The notes beneath the pieces were generated by a model. That model made no database searches. It was not told where the DNA came from and worked only from the letters and a program-made list of their open reading frames with translations. DNA of 64,000 nucleotides from positions 31,266,001-31,330,000 of the forward strand of contig NC_091020.1 of NCBI RefSeq assembly GCF_041296385.1, read 5' to 3'. Both the position numbers and the translations under genes were made by a program. Source of the DNA: Aphelocoma coerulescens (Eukaryota > Chordata > Aves > Passeriformes > Corvidae). Positions 11,236 through 23,351 of this stretch are shown piece after piece. Each line of letters starts with the position of its first letter. The first letter of the stretch is position 1.

Positions 11236-14200
11236 ACACAAGTGTTCAGAGAAGTCTACATTCACAAAAGTCTAATGTGCTGGAGAAGTTCGTCAGCAGT
11301 CACATTTTTAAACAATTTCAATCTGCTCTGTTTCGTACGTTTCTTTTGGTGACAGCAAAACCTCATGCAAATCTGCTGCACGGTCCCCACAACAGAAGAA
11401 GCTGGAGCTAAAACTCACCTACAAAAGCATTACCCACATGAAAGACTCTCCATTCCAAATTTGCCAAGAAAGAACTGCCTCTGCCCTGAATCTAGACCCT
11501 TTTTGATTGTTCCTCAAACCTGGAACTGATGCCAAAACTACACGAGACAAAAGTACCAATATTTGTTTAGCAGCCAGTTAAAGGAAGAGCAAACTCCTTT
11601 CAAATTTCAGATTGGTGTGACAAATGCCAGGGAAAAGGAAAAAGATGAGACAGGAGAAACTGAAGCCTTTAGCCCGTGACATCCGGCTCTCAGCAGGGAT
11701 TTCTATCACAGACAGATGCTCCATATCCCCAAGCCATCTTAATGACTCAAGTTCTAACTGCAGCAGCAATGATGCTCCCTGCACCCTTGGCCACAGAGAG
11801 GACTGGTGGGAGACAAGGCCTCCAGCCACCAGCCAGGGAACTCTTCCCTATTCCCATTGCCCCTGTGACAGATAAGGGGGTGTGGAAAGGGCCATTGCCT
11901 TGCACCAGCCTTTGCACCAGCCGAGAGGGAGGTTGGAGGAAGGCCAACCTCCTCATTGTTCTGTGAGGCTGCTCACAAAGACTCTTTTTTTTTTTTTACT
12001 GTTTTGTGTCCGTTTTGTTCCACCAGACCCACTCTAAATAGGCATTTTGTTTGCCATTAATGAAATCTGCTTCAATTTCAAAAGTTCTGTTTGCAGGCTG
12101 TAATCTCAGTCCCAGTCCAATTTAAATATCTGTTGTTTTGGTGGTGGACTTCTGGACTACATCCCTCCAGCTCAATGCCAAAAACATAACGGAGAAAATT
12201 TCACCCACCGTTAGGAGCCATCTGGTTCTGCTGCTCTGAAAAGTGAGACAGATAAGGAGCTGTATGATACCCATGTAAGGCAATTTGCTGGCCTGTTTAT
12301 CATACCTGACTCTGGGGTGCACAGCTTTATTTTGATTTGATAAAAAGCAAAGGAGTGCAGCTGCAGCACACTGCTGCTTCACTAAGTCGACAGATGGGCA
12401 TCACTGTAAGGAAGCCACATGGCATTTTTTTGTTAAACTCAGCTCATTAGGTTTTATCTGCAATATGTTGCTGTATTGGCAGAAAACCTTTCAGCGAGCA
12501 GAAACATTAGCCAAAGTTTGTCAACAGATACAGGGAAGATCCTATTGTGGAAGGATATGTGCTGGGGCAAGGGTGGGCTCTGATTGCTTCTCAATGCTCA
12601 CAAGTCAACTCTTGAAATGTTTTTCAGCTCACTCTATAATTTGTGCCATAATGGCAGTTCTGACTTGCATATTAATAGAGCTGCTATTCACAGCTTGCAA
12701 TTGTTGGGGCATTTCGAGACATTTCACAAATCACTTTATCTGAATAGGTGCAGGAAGTTTGTCAGCAAAACCTGGGAAGTGGGAAATTTTCCATGCCTCT
12801 GACACATAAAAAGATAGATGCCCAAATAATAGTGAAAAGTGAAAAAGCTGAGAGCCACAGGCTGTATTATTTTGAGACAGTTTGGGTTGTAAACAGTCCT
12901 TTCCTATCTTCAGTCACTGGTTTAATTCCAATGGGCCAGTTTAACTTTGAGAGAAAAATGAAGCCACGTTCTGTGTGTCAGTTTTAGCTACAGATTGGCA
13001 AATGTGAAAAGCAAATCAAAGTATTTTCAATTCACAGAAGAAATATCAGAAACTGTGGAAAGTTTTCTCTAGAGAAAAGAAGTTTAACGGGCTGCTCTGT
13101 GAGCTCACAGTTATTTCAACACCTGCTCATGTGGAGTCCCAGCACCAGCCATTTCAGACTGGGGTCCCAGTGAGGTGTCAGCTCTCTTCTGACACACAAA
13201 CATGCACCAAGTCATCCAAAGCTATTTAGAGAGCCTGGAGACCACCACACCTACATCTTAGTACAGGTCATAAATGTACTTTCAAACCAGCCATCCTGAC
13301 CATTCCCATTTTTTGATGTCCACAACGGGGTCTGGGAGCACATGCTCTGGATTCCTCTCAGATGGAACCAAGCCACCTGCAGCAATGCCCCACTCCTTAA
13401 CAGGCACTCAGTCCTCAGGACCAAATCATCTGAAACATCCCCCAGAAACACACACAGTCTGGATATCAGGGCTCAGCACCATATGACCCTCCACATTTCC
13501 AGCACTGGAGAGCTTGCTAAAGCAAAAGCATTGAAAAATCTCTCTTGTTTTAATTTACAGGTGGTAAATTTAATTTTACATTGGGGGTTTTCATTTACTT
13601 TAAACTCAAACTAAATAAAATCAAACTCAACCTAAACCTAATAACTCCAGCTTAAACCAAAGTTTTCTGGTTACTCTAAATTTACCAGTCTAATATGATA
13701 TTTTGAATTAAGCCACACCAACTCAGGATCTAAATGTAACCTTAGTGTCTGTAAAAGAAAACATTTTTCAGTGATACAGCCAGATGAGCTATGTTTTCCA
13801 TTAGTGGAAAATGTGATCATATTCTGAGATACTTTATATTTTTATACTGGCTTTTATTTTTAGCCGTTTCTGTGTTAGAGCAGTGCCCATTATCTCACTC
13901 TAATTAAAGGTCACTGCTCCTGTTACTATCTATAGCTATAAAACTTCATGGTAGGTTGCCATATCTTGACCCAAAATTAATAGATGTATTTTAGATCATA
14001 CATTTCCCCCTTTCTCCAGCTGCCTGGCCCGTGTGCATGGCACAGACACTCTCCAGCTCTCAGCCATTTTAGGAGTGCATCTGGAAGATGCTGTGAGAGG
14101 GTGAGATCGCAGTCTCTGGGGACACAGCTCTCACCATCAGTGGGATCAATCACTTGTGCAGGGTTCACCAGCCAGGAGCAGGCAGAGCTCCTGGGAGGGA

Positions 14201-15789
14201 ACGTGCCAGCCCTGCTGGTTTGCTTCTGCTCACCAGGGGAGCCTTGAGCCCTTGGTCTCCTCCACAGGGAGCAGCTGCAGTGCTGGGGTGGCAGGGAGAG
14301 CTGCTGCCTTTGGTAATCAGGGTCCTGCTCCAGCAGTAGCACCTGACAAACCACTGTGGGATCCACTGCCTTCAACCCAAATCCCTTTGGGGGGATTTGC
14401 TTTTTTGCTTGATTTCTGCAGTGCAGCCAGCAAAGTGGAATGCTAACCCATAAGTAAAGTTCACTGGCATTTTGTAATTCAAATAAAGAGCACATTGGAC
14501 TTGCAGCCAGCTCTCTCTGGCCTTACTTTGCTGCCATGCAGACAGAGCTTACTGTACTGTGGGTAAAATGGACTCTGTGAAAGAAAAAGATGGTTTCATG
14601 TGTAGCAAACAACAGCTGTAAAGTTTGCTATATGCTTTTGACCTTTTGTTGTTATGATGATCTGAATCAAGTAACCAACGGTGCAACTGCAAAACAAGAG
14701 ACACAATTATTCCCTCAGAAATAGTCCTATTTCCCAGTAGTCCTTAAACTCCCTTCGTTTCAACACCAGACATTTTCCTCCATCTCGAGCACAAGAAATT
14801 CTTCTGTCCTTTTAAATTTCAGTCTTGCTGGAGAAAAAAAAATACAATATCTAGTCACACATGAAAGAGATAAGCTCCATGGTAATTGAACAGCAGAGAT
14901 TCTGCACTCCAAATTCTGCCCGAGAGCCTGTGTGGATATTGCCTTTCAAGGGCAGAAAGGGGAATGGCTTTTCCTGATAACCATTGTGTGTATAGATACT
15001 ACAAAAAAAAAAAGCAAAGAGCTATCAGCACGGTGGAAGGGAGTGGGAAAAAGAAATGGCAGGCTTGACTTTGGAAGAAACACCCCCATGATTTACCTGA
15101 GACAGGGTTTGTACATAGAATTGGGTCTCGACTCTGCTGAAAATAAGAAAAATCTTCTGGCATCCAGCTTGTAATTGATAGTCATGAAAATGTATGAGAT
15201 TAATGTACTCACTTGGCACTGCCCTTCAACCTTGTAATGAAAGCAGTCAGGTCTGCGAGGAGGTGGCAGAGAATAAAAAGGGACAGGAAAAGTAGAAGTG
15301 AAACTGTGAAGAGGAATAAGTGAACAGAACTGATTGATTGAAATATTTCCTTTCTATGGTATTGCTGGCCACATGCTGGTCTCTTTTGAGCCACAGAACA
15401 CTGGGGTGAGATGAGATTTACCCTGGTGACCTGAGCCACCCCAGACCTGTGCTCTTCTCTATCTAGCATCAGAGCCTGCAGCCCAGAGCTGGATGCAGTT
15501 TCCCAGGCAGGGCCTGTGTGTCCATGAGATCTCTCAGAAGATGAAGCTGTCCAGTGTCCTGACATGCTGCTACTTTCTGTCTGTGCTGTTCCCTCTGTCC
15601 TGCAGAGGGTCGGCAGTGTTGCCTTGTCCTTCGTTTTGCAGAAAACACAGATCCATGTCCTACAGTCCCCCAGCCACTCTTTGGAGGACCTGGCCCTGTC
15701 CTTGAACACTGTTACTCTCCAGCAGAACATTTTCAGCTCTTTACATTGTGCTGATTATCTTGACAAGACTTTCAACTCCCTCTGCTTTT

Positions 15790-15805
15790 GAGGAGGAGGA
15801 GGAGG
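15790..15805. repeat. Short (GAG) trinucleotide repeat
   Basis: Five tandem GAG/AGG units follow CTTTT and precede GTGTTAAGAG. It is a short simple repeat with no associated gene. Confidence 0.75.
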
Positions 15806-16337
15806 GTGTTAAGAGATAGCAGATCATTCTGTCCTCTGCCAGTTGTCAACCTAAGGGACATTTATGCCAGTGTTGGCCAAGGCTTGGTTTGGCCTTTTCA
15901 TTAACAGCTTGATGGAAGGACCAGACCACGATATGGTCCTCAGTGAAATGTAACTGTGGAGCCAAAGAAACCATCCTGACGGCCTCCAGGATTAGTATCA
16001 GCAACAGTGTTTGCAGTACAACTGAAATAACCACACAAAAAGGGTGTTTCCAAAAATAAAAGAGCAAAAACGCAGCTAAAAGAGCTGTAGGAAGGACCTT
16101 GTTCAGAGGCAGGGGCTCAGTGAAACCATCCTAAGGAACAAATTGGGAGTGATGCACACCTCCCCTGTTTATAGCCCATCTAGCTCCACCTACCCTGTAG
16201 TTTCTTCTCCCAAAACTGTGGAGTAGCTCAATGGCTGTACAGTAGAAAATCGCCTTCCCTGCTCAGCTCTGCTGGCACGCCAGAACAAATGTGTGCAGCA
16301 CATTTGACACCAGATCTAAGCTGCTTTACAGTGACCA

Positions 16338-16351
16338 AAAAAAAAAAAAAA
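16338..16351 (+). repeat. A14 homopolymer
   Basis: An uninterrupted run of about 14 A between GTGACC and TCCCAAACC. No AATAAA and no retroposon body is visible immediately upstream. Confidence 0.75.
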
Positions 16352-18863
16352 TCCCAAACCAAACTTGAAGCTTGTTGTGGGAAAGAAAAAGTAAAAAGTT
16401 AAATATCACTACTGAAGTAGTTCCATGGAACCTCCTTTGAGTAACGTTCCTGTGCTCCAAGTTTCTCCGGAAGCCATGTACCCTGTCATCTTCTATCCTC
16501 ATCACACACTACAAAATATTCTCCAGGGCGAACAGACAGCTGTTAGTGGTGCAGGAGGGAACAGCCAGTCCATCTGGGAAATAAAACTCCCATGACATCC
16601 TTTCAATATTTCTAAATAAAATGTTGTTTCCCGTTATCAGACTTAAGGGAGGCGAGTAAAGGACAAAGTAGGGATTTTCTCAAAAAGTTTAACCAAGCAG
16701 TAGGTCCAGTTTGTTGTTAGAAGCAGTGTCAGAGGATGTTTTTAGGCAAATCTAACAGGTTTCTTAAGGCTCACAGCAGAGTGTGCTGGAGGGCACTTTG
16801 GGGGAGTGCAGCAGTGGGGGGGTCTGGGGAGGAGCTGCTGCCAAGAAAGTGAAGCAGCTCTGCAGACTGAGGCGTCTACTGAAATAACACAGATGGGAAT
16901 TTCTTTTTTTGTTGACAAAATCTTAACTTAAAACACTTCCACTTAAGGATGAAAGAATATGCCAAAACAAAACCTGCCTGTACTGGGGGATGGTGCACAT
17001 TTGACTAAAATACAAGACAATATTGCTTTGGGCCCCGCTCACACTTTCTGTGCAGTAACCTCATCTCTGAACATGGGTGCTGCTGCAGGAACTGCATCTC
17101 TGCACACACACTCTGCTGTCCTCTGCCCTCCAGTGCAAGGAACACACAGGTGGGTTGACCATCCTCTCTCCGTGAATGCTGCAGTGAGAGCTGGCAAGAG
17201 ACTGAAGGCTTGCAGTTCCTATTGACCCTGGTGAGAAGGAAGGGGATTCAGAATCCCCTCTGAGGTCCTGCTTTCCCACTGTATCTTGCTTAGAGGGGTT
17301 GTTTGTACCATTATGAAATAAGTAGGTCACAGACAACCCTTACCAGTGTTCCAGTCTATTCACTTTGCTGCTGATGTGGATCAGCACTAAAAAAGTAACA
17401 TTACTCTTTTCTCACATGAGGATGCAAATTACCTTCTCATGTTTAATTCCATCACAGGAAAAGGACAGCTGAGCTCCCCACATCTCCATTTGAGTCTCCT
17501 TCTATATATTTTTTGCTAGGTTACTAGGACTTCCCTTCATCCCTTTTGTATCAGCACAGACACAGGACCTTGTTAGGTTGCCTCTTTGTATTTAAGAAAC
17601 TAAATCTGCCCCCCTGCCAGCATTGATAAACACAGAGGCAAGAAAAACACTTTTGACCTCCAAAGGATTTTCTGAATTAAGTAAACCCTTTCTTTTTCAC
17701 CAGGAACCACAGAACAAAGCTGGTAGTGATCGGTCTGTATGAAGTCAAGAGATACCAGGAACTGATGCAACTCAGCATTCAGTGTGCCATTACCCCAGAG
17801 ACAAATTCCCTCCAATTTACCTTCCTGGTTTTGTTCCTCTCTTCTTTGGCCTCATTGTCCTCTCTCTGTGCTTATCCCAGTGCTGAGGAGGGACAGCACT
17901 GAGGTCCAAGCTGATAAACTGCAAATGAATTCTTTCTGTACTTTAAATGACTTCTGAGGTCAATGAGAACTCCATAGGCCAGGTTTTCCTTATCTCCAGG
18001 GTAACAGCCCATATGGAATGGAGACATTCATATCCAGCTCCAGGGGTGGCATAATAACTATATTTATCTTTCCAGGTGATTGTGCCAGACTCATCACCAT
18101 GGTACCTGCAGTGCACTGACTTTTAGCTACAACCTTTTGCTACAGAAGGCTTTTGGTGGCCCTCAACCCCCTGCTGGGAGCCAGGAAGTGCAAGGGACCA
18201 TTGATGCTGCTCTTGAGTTATTTGGGGAGGAGGGTGAATGTTAGTCTTGCTAATCATTTCTCACTGTTTGCACCATGGCTCGCTCTGGTATGCTAAGTGC
18301 CTGAGCTCTTCTGGCAGGCTGAGGGCTTGTGGATTATTAATCACCCCTACTTTCAAATATATAAATCATGATCCCAGTAAAGGCAAAGGACGAGAAGCAG
18401 CAATCTCCCGTTAACCCTTCCAGCTCAGAGGATGCTGTCTGTCCTCGTCTGATCTCACCAGAAGTCCTGGTTTGTCCCTGTGCCAGTCACTTCTCCAAGA
18501 GAGAGGCCCCTGTAGTTTTAAAGCCTCCCTCAAACCTACTCAGGCAATATTCTCAATATGCCAGTTTTGGGGTTTTAGGCCAGGCTCAGAAGATGACTGA
18601 GAGTTCCCAAGTGCCAGACTCGTATAATGAGGGAAAGCAGCTGGCTGGACATCAGACCCCACTTCATTCCTTGTGTGAGAGCCTGGAACAAAAGCACACA
18701 GCACTGCTGCAGACAAAAATAATATTGCATAGAGGCAGGAGACACACTGGGCATTGAAAAAATGCAGAGAAAATGAGCTTGATGGGATTCTCAGATCCAT
18801 ACAAATCAGGATAGTTTAATAAAAATTCACAGATAATTTGATGCTAATACAACTCTCACGTAG

Positions 18864-18886
18864 GAAAAAAAAGAAAGAAAAGAAAA
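18864..18886 (+). repeat. Purine-only GAAA-type tract
   Basis: The tract GGAAAAAAAAGAAAGAAAAG and its continuation contain only A and G. It is simple polypurine sequence, possibly a decayed GAAA microsatellite, with no evidence of function. Confidence 0.6.
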
Positions 18887-20348
18887 TTTCCTCCTTCATC
18901 CTTCTGAATTATTCTACCTTTTGCCTGGGCTAAAACAGTATTTCTGAACCAGAGCAGACCTTCCTCAGCTGATCTAAATATTATATCCAATAAATAGGTA
19001 TTGGGGTAAGGCTGCATCCAAGCCAAGCCCACAGGCTAGACAGTCTTCTAGTTTACAGGAAATCTTTCAAACTGCACAGCCCCTCATCAGTGCCAGAAAT
19101 CCATGCTGACTCTAGTCCCAGCTAATGCTGCTCTCAAAAGCCAGAGGAAACCACTGCTCAGGCTGGACCCTCTTTCAAAGCTGCAACAAGATCTGCAATC
19201 CAGGAATCACATCTTCAATCAAGCTCCAGACAGCACATAACCATACCATGTGATGTATCACTACACTCCTGCAGCTCATCATACCTAGGAAACAATTGAA
19301 GTTCATTCTGAGTAAGCTTGCAGTAAACAAATAGGCTTTAAAAAGGGTTATTTTCAAAATGTTCATGTTTTTAAACAACATTTTACAAAGCACTGGTATT
19401 TCAGGTTAGGAAAGAAAAAGGAGTGCGTAGGGTAGGTTTTTGAAAAGAAAAGTGTTTCAATAAGATTAAGATGTAGTACTAAAACAAAAAGATCTTTCAT
19501 GGCTGGAAAGACAAAATTTGCAAACAGATATCATTTAAAGTGATTTATCAGCAAGGTTCAGCTCAAGTGATGTATCTCAAGACAACAGTGCCAGCCCTGA
19601 TTTCTTCCACCTCAGTTCCAAGGAATAACTGCCAGCCCAGAAAGAGGACAATGCTCACTTCAATTCCAGACCTAGCTCCTGCATGAAATAGAGATGCTGC
19701 TGAGATCTTCAGCAGGCCCCCTGTGGGGGGAGGGAGCTGGCTAAATCATCAGGCCAGATCTACAGCAAAAATTTTCCACCAGTACAAGATTTTATTTCAG
19801 GTAGACCTCTCCTTCCCCAAATTTGTGTATAGACATGAGGTCTGTCCATGCCAAACATCTTAGGCTGGTCTGAGAGAGGAGGAGCTGCTGCTGCTTAGAG
19901 CAGAAGACAGCTATTGCAGCAAAAAATCCACAGCACATGCACTGGTAGTATTTTGTCCAATAGTTTGGCCACTTAAAATTAAATATAGCACAGAATGACA
20001 AATTATTGCTAATTGCCATGACTTGTGTGCATGTTTTATGCTACAGCACAGATTAATGTTTTGGGGGTTTTTTTTTCTGTTGTGCTCCAATGTTAATAGC
20101 TAATAACAGTAAATCTGGTTTTTTATGTCAGCCATAATGCTCCAAAGGCCTTGCAGCAAAGAAAAGCAGCAGAATTCCCAACTACAGGGCTGATGAGCAA
20201 GAGCTGTGGTCTCAGTATTTCTCAGCATCGGTTTGATTTCAGGTTGAGCTGTACCCTAACTAGGCATGTTTCTAAGAGATCACATAGGGCTGGTTTGTGA
20301 GCTCATACAGCCAGATTCTCATGTAAATCAGCACAGCCCTGTTCCAAT

Positions 20349-20379
20349 CCCCTGGAGCCCTGGGCTCCAGCCCCAGGGG
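20349..20379. repeat. G+C-rich nested hairpin
   Basis: CTGGAGCC at 20352-20359 pairs perfectly with GGCTCCAG at 20363-20370 across a 3-nt loop. An alternative, wider pairing joins CCCCTGG at 20349-20355 with CCAGGGG at 20373-20379. The element could therefore switch between two folds. No poly-T or transcript context suggests that it acts as RNA. Confidence 0.45.
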
Positions 20380-21602
20380 AAGGGTTGGTGTCAGTGGATC
20401 TGCATCATTTGCAGCAGCACAGCCCATTCCACTTAACAGTTTGCAGCCCCAGAGTGGGTCTTAAATATTGCAGGTTTTTATCCTGCAGTGGGCTAAAAGG
20501 ATTCACATGTCCTTGGAGCAGCAGGCATTTAGTACATCTCTGGAGAAAGGCAGTCCTATGCCCAGTCATTTTCTGTTATCATCTGAGCAGGGCTCTGTAC
20601 ACACTGTCATGGTGGGTAAAACTCACCCCTGTGAACACACTCTGCATGGAGCACACCTTGGCTGGAAGCTCCCTTCAGCCTTTGAAATGAATACGAGTGA
20701 ATTTATTCAAGGAGAAAACTCCATCCTCTCTAAATTATCCAGCCCTGGAGCTAAAGCCCCGTGAAGCACAGAACTGCATTGTGAACATGCGTTCAAGATC
20801 TCTGCAGATGTGATTGGGTCAGTGCAATACCTCTGCTCAAATTTGGATTGACAACTACAGAGAGCAGCTGGAGCATTCCTAAAAGGAAAAATACATCTGA
20901 CTGGCCTCTCTGCTAAGATTCAATGGGCCCAGCATACATCTTCTAGAGCACCAGCAGTGCCTCAAGAGCCATAATAACCAATCTCATCTGCATAAATTAA
21001 TCAGGTATTTATAAATAGCTAATAAAATGGAGAAACTTGTGTGTGAAGCAGGAACAAAAAGACATGATTATGGTTAAGCAAATGTGAGCTGTTATAAAGT
21101 TTTCTCACTTATCTGTGATTAAGACATGGCCAGATTCAGCCCCTTGTGTTCCCACATGAGGGTGAGGATAAGCAGAGGCATTGAGATCCCACCTGGCGCA
21201 GCCTGGGAGGGTGGAAAGCTAATGTAGGTTCTCAGGAAAGGGCACAGATATTTTGCTTTTGGTTTGGGAATCCTATGGCTCACAGAGCCACACAGGGGAT
21301 TGTTGGCTGGCCTCGATGTAGCTGGTAGAGATTTTTCATATGGCCAAGCTCTCAATTCTCCAGGCAAGGAGGTTGCTATCCCCAAGAGCTGCTTCAGGAA
21401 ACCTGCTCTAACATATAAAAAGAGCCATTCTCTAAGCAATGGTGTCAGGAAGAAGTTTGCTTTATCTCAGAAAGTGGATTCATCTGGACACAAAAAATAC
21501 AGCAGAATACCTGTACAGCAGTAGCTGTCCCAGAATAGCTCAGGCAATCAGTCTGCCTCCACAAACAAGCCATCAATTCATCCTGAATCATCCTGAATTG
21601 CT

Positions 21603-21806
21603 GAATCACAGAATTGCTTACATTGAAAAAGATCTCCAAGATTGTAGAGTCCACCACTAAACCACGTCCCAACTAAACCGTGTCTCAAGTGCCACATCTG
21701 CACATCTTATAAATCCCTCCAGGGATGGGGACTCCATCACTGCCCTGGGCAACCTCTTCCAGTGCTTGACAATGCAAGCTTTGGGCTGAGAGTGATTTTC
21801 CTGGAT
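21603..21806 (-). mobile_element. CR1 LINE 3' fragment (end of ORF2 and 3' UTR)
   Basis: The plus strand begins with GAATCACAGAATTGC. It continues through the diagnostic order GAGTCCACCACTAAACC, AGTGCCACATCTGCACATC, CCCTCCAGGGATGGGGACTC and CCCTGGGCAACCTCTTCCAG. This is the reverse complement of the CR1 3' region as known from chicken and passerine copies, so the element is on the minus strand. It is 5'-truncated after roughly 200 bp and its last 30 bp are badly diverged. It codes for nothing. Just before its 3' tail a short TCATCCTGAA unit is repeated (21578-21597), perhaps a relic of the insertion site. Confidence 0.9.
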
Positions 21807-22980
21807 GGGAAAAATAATCAGGAAGGATTTATAGCCTGGATGAAGCTCAAGTTGTATTTCCTATACTCTCTTTACACAATGAACTTCTCCAGGGCTCTTC
21901 TGCAATGCTCTGCTAGGCAGAGGGGGCAAATGTAGCTTTCTGCTGCATTGGTGGTAGTGGCTTTGCCCTCATGCAGATATTAACCTATTTTGGTGTTTGT
22001 TGTTTTCTCAGATGCCAGCTCTTATTTTTCTAATCTACCTAAGAGTAAATATTGCCAGGAGCAAGACCCTTCTTAGAAGAGCTCCTGAATCACCTCTCCT
22101 GTTTTCTAAGACCATTTGAATTAGATCAAGAAAGCCACCCTGTAGTTATATAAGCTGTATATTGAGCATACTCATTTGATTACAATTACTGTGGTTTCCT
22201 GGACTAAGATTTAAATGGGAAAAGATGTTCAAAATGAGCCAATATTAGATATAGGCCTTGCAGGCAAAACACTTATTGTGCTGAAAACTTGGAATACTGC
22301 AATATGAGGTCTGGGGGAAAAAATCCTGTCTAAGTGTTTTATGCAAATTGTAAGGATGTAAGAAGGAAAAAATCAATACCAGAAACACTACAGAATCCAC
22401 CAATTGCATGCTGTTTTATGGGCAAGTTCTTCAGCAGAAAGCAGTATCAACTTACATTTTCCACAATGCAACTGAAAATGCACTTGTATACAAGTATAGT
22501 GGATCATGACTTTGTGAAACTGCAGGGTTTTTTATTTGCTTTTGCAGGTAGTTAAATTTTAGCGCTACTTGAGCGCCCCTCATCCCCAAATATAAAAGGC
22601 AATACATTGCTTTAGTGTTTTCAATTCCTTTTCCTTCAAGAGATGTAAATTGATTGCCTGAATCCCTCTACAAACTTTCTTCTTATGAATAGGGGGGAAT
22701 AGTTTACAAGGCCATTGGCCCCATCCAAAGCCCCTCTAGCTCCAGTACACCCGCAGGGTGGGGAGCAGGGCAGATCATCCCAAGGCAGGTACCCTCCCCA
22801 GATGGTTGGATTTTTCCAGGAGTAAGGATCATTCCCCGAGCAAAGCCTTGCTGCCATTCATTGCAGAGATGCCACACAGCCTCATCAGCCATCCTGTCAA
22901 GGGACAGGAAAGAAAATGCCATCCCCAGGCCAGCTCCTACTGCAGCAGATCTGCGGAATGGAAACCTGCAAAGCCTTAAA

Positions 22981-23150
22981 GCGTGAGGGGCCGGCACCGG
23001 GCTGAGCCTGAAATAACTCGCACGCCTCGGAAGGAGATGCCGAGATAAGGCTGAGATAAGCCGGATGAGCCGGGAGCTGAGGCTGACACGCAGGAGCAGC
23101 GGGGGTGCCCGGCTGAGCAGCGCTGCCCGGCCAAAGGCACGTCCTCCCCA
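22981..23150. promoter_or_regulatory. CpG-dense patch with tandem GATA sites
   Basis: About 15 CpG dinucleotides fall within roughly 165 bp, whereas the surrounding sequence has almost none. Two AGATAAG motifs (23043-23049 and 23054-23060) lie 11 bp apart in the same orientation, close to one helical turn. AGATAAG is the consensus of GATA-family zinc-finger factors. A small CpG cluster with paired GATA sites suggests an enhancer or an alternative promoter, for example of a noncoding RNA. The patch is shorter than the usual CpG-island definition of 200 bp or more. No first exon can be named. The function is inferred, not shown. Confidence 0.4.
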
Positions 23151-23323
23151 GCCCTCCCCAAGTGCTACACACACAGAAATCCTCTAATCCCACCCTCACC
23201 TGATGTCTGGTGACAGCCCATCAAACGTCCCCTCTGTATTAAATTCAAGTGTGAACAAAATCAGCAAAGAAATATAGGGTTTAATTAATGTTTGCCTTCA
23301 CCATAAATGAAAGAGAACTTTAA

Positions 23324-23351
23324 TTTTTTTTTTTTTTTTTTTTTTTTTTTT
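23324..23351 (-). repeat. T28 homopolymer (A28 on minus strand)
   Basis: An uninterrupted run of 28 T, the longest homopolymer in the window. Read on the minus strand it is an A28 tract, but no AATAAA lies in the 30 bases upstream of it on that strand. It could be the tail of a lost retrocopy or simply an expanded homopolymer. Confidence 0.85.

Larger units (their letters stand above)
9582..21602. other. Gene-free unique sequence with minor simple repeats
   Basis: No supported gene lies in these 12 kb. Locally G+C-richer islands at about 14.0-14.4 kb and 15.2-15.75 kb give overlapping frames of up to 173 codons on both strands, which I read as chance. The stretch 13590-13660 is strikingly rich in C and A on the plus strand, with repeated CAAACT/CTAAAC-like words. 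Small microsatellites and one G+C-rich hairpin are listed separately. Most of the rest is unremarkable A+T-rich sequence without recognisable transposons. Confidence 0.55.

Noticed and set aside
13977..14495. 172-codon open frame on the minus strand
   Set aside because: It sits in a G+C-rich pocket, with three overlapping plus-strand frames and no recognisable domain.
15209..15730. 173-codon open frame on the minus strand
   Set aside because: It overlaps two plus-strand frames and shows no domain. The hydrophobic C-terminal stretch comes from A-rich plus-strand sequence. I see no evidence of a gene.
22704..23174. 156-codon frame on the minus strand across the CpG patch
   Set aside because: The Arg/Leu/Pro-rich protein is what CpG- and G+C-rich DNA gives in any frame. 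No homology is recognised. Only the CpG/GATA patch itself is kept.
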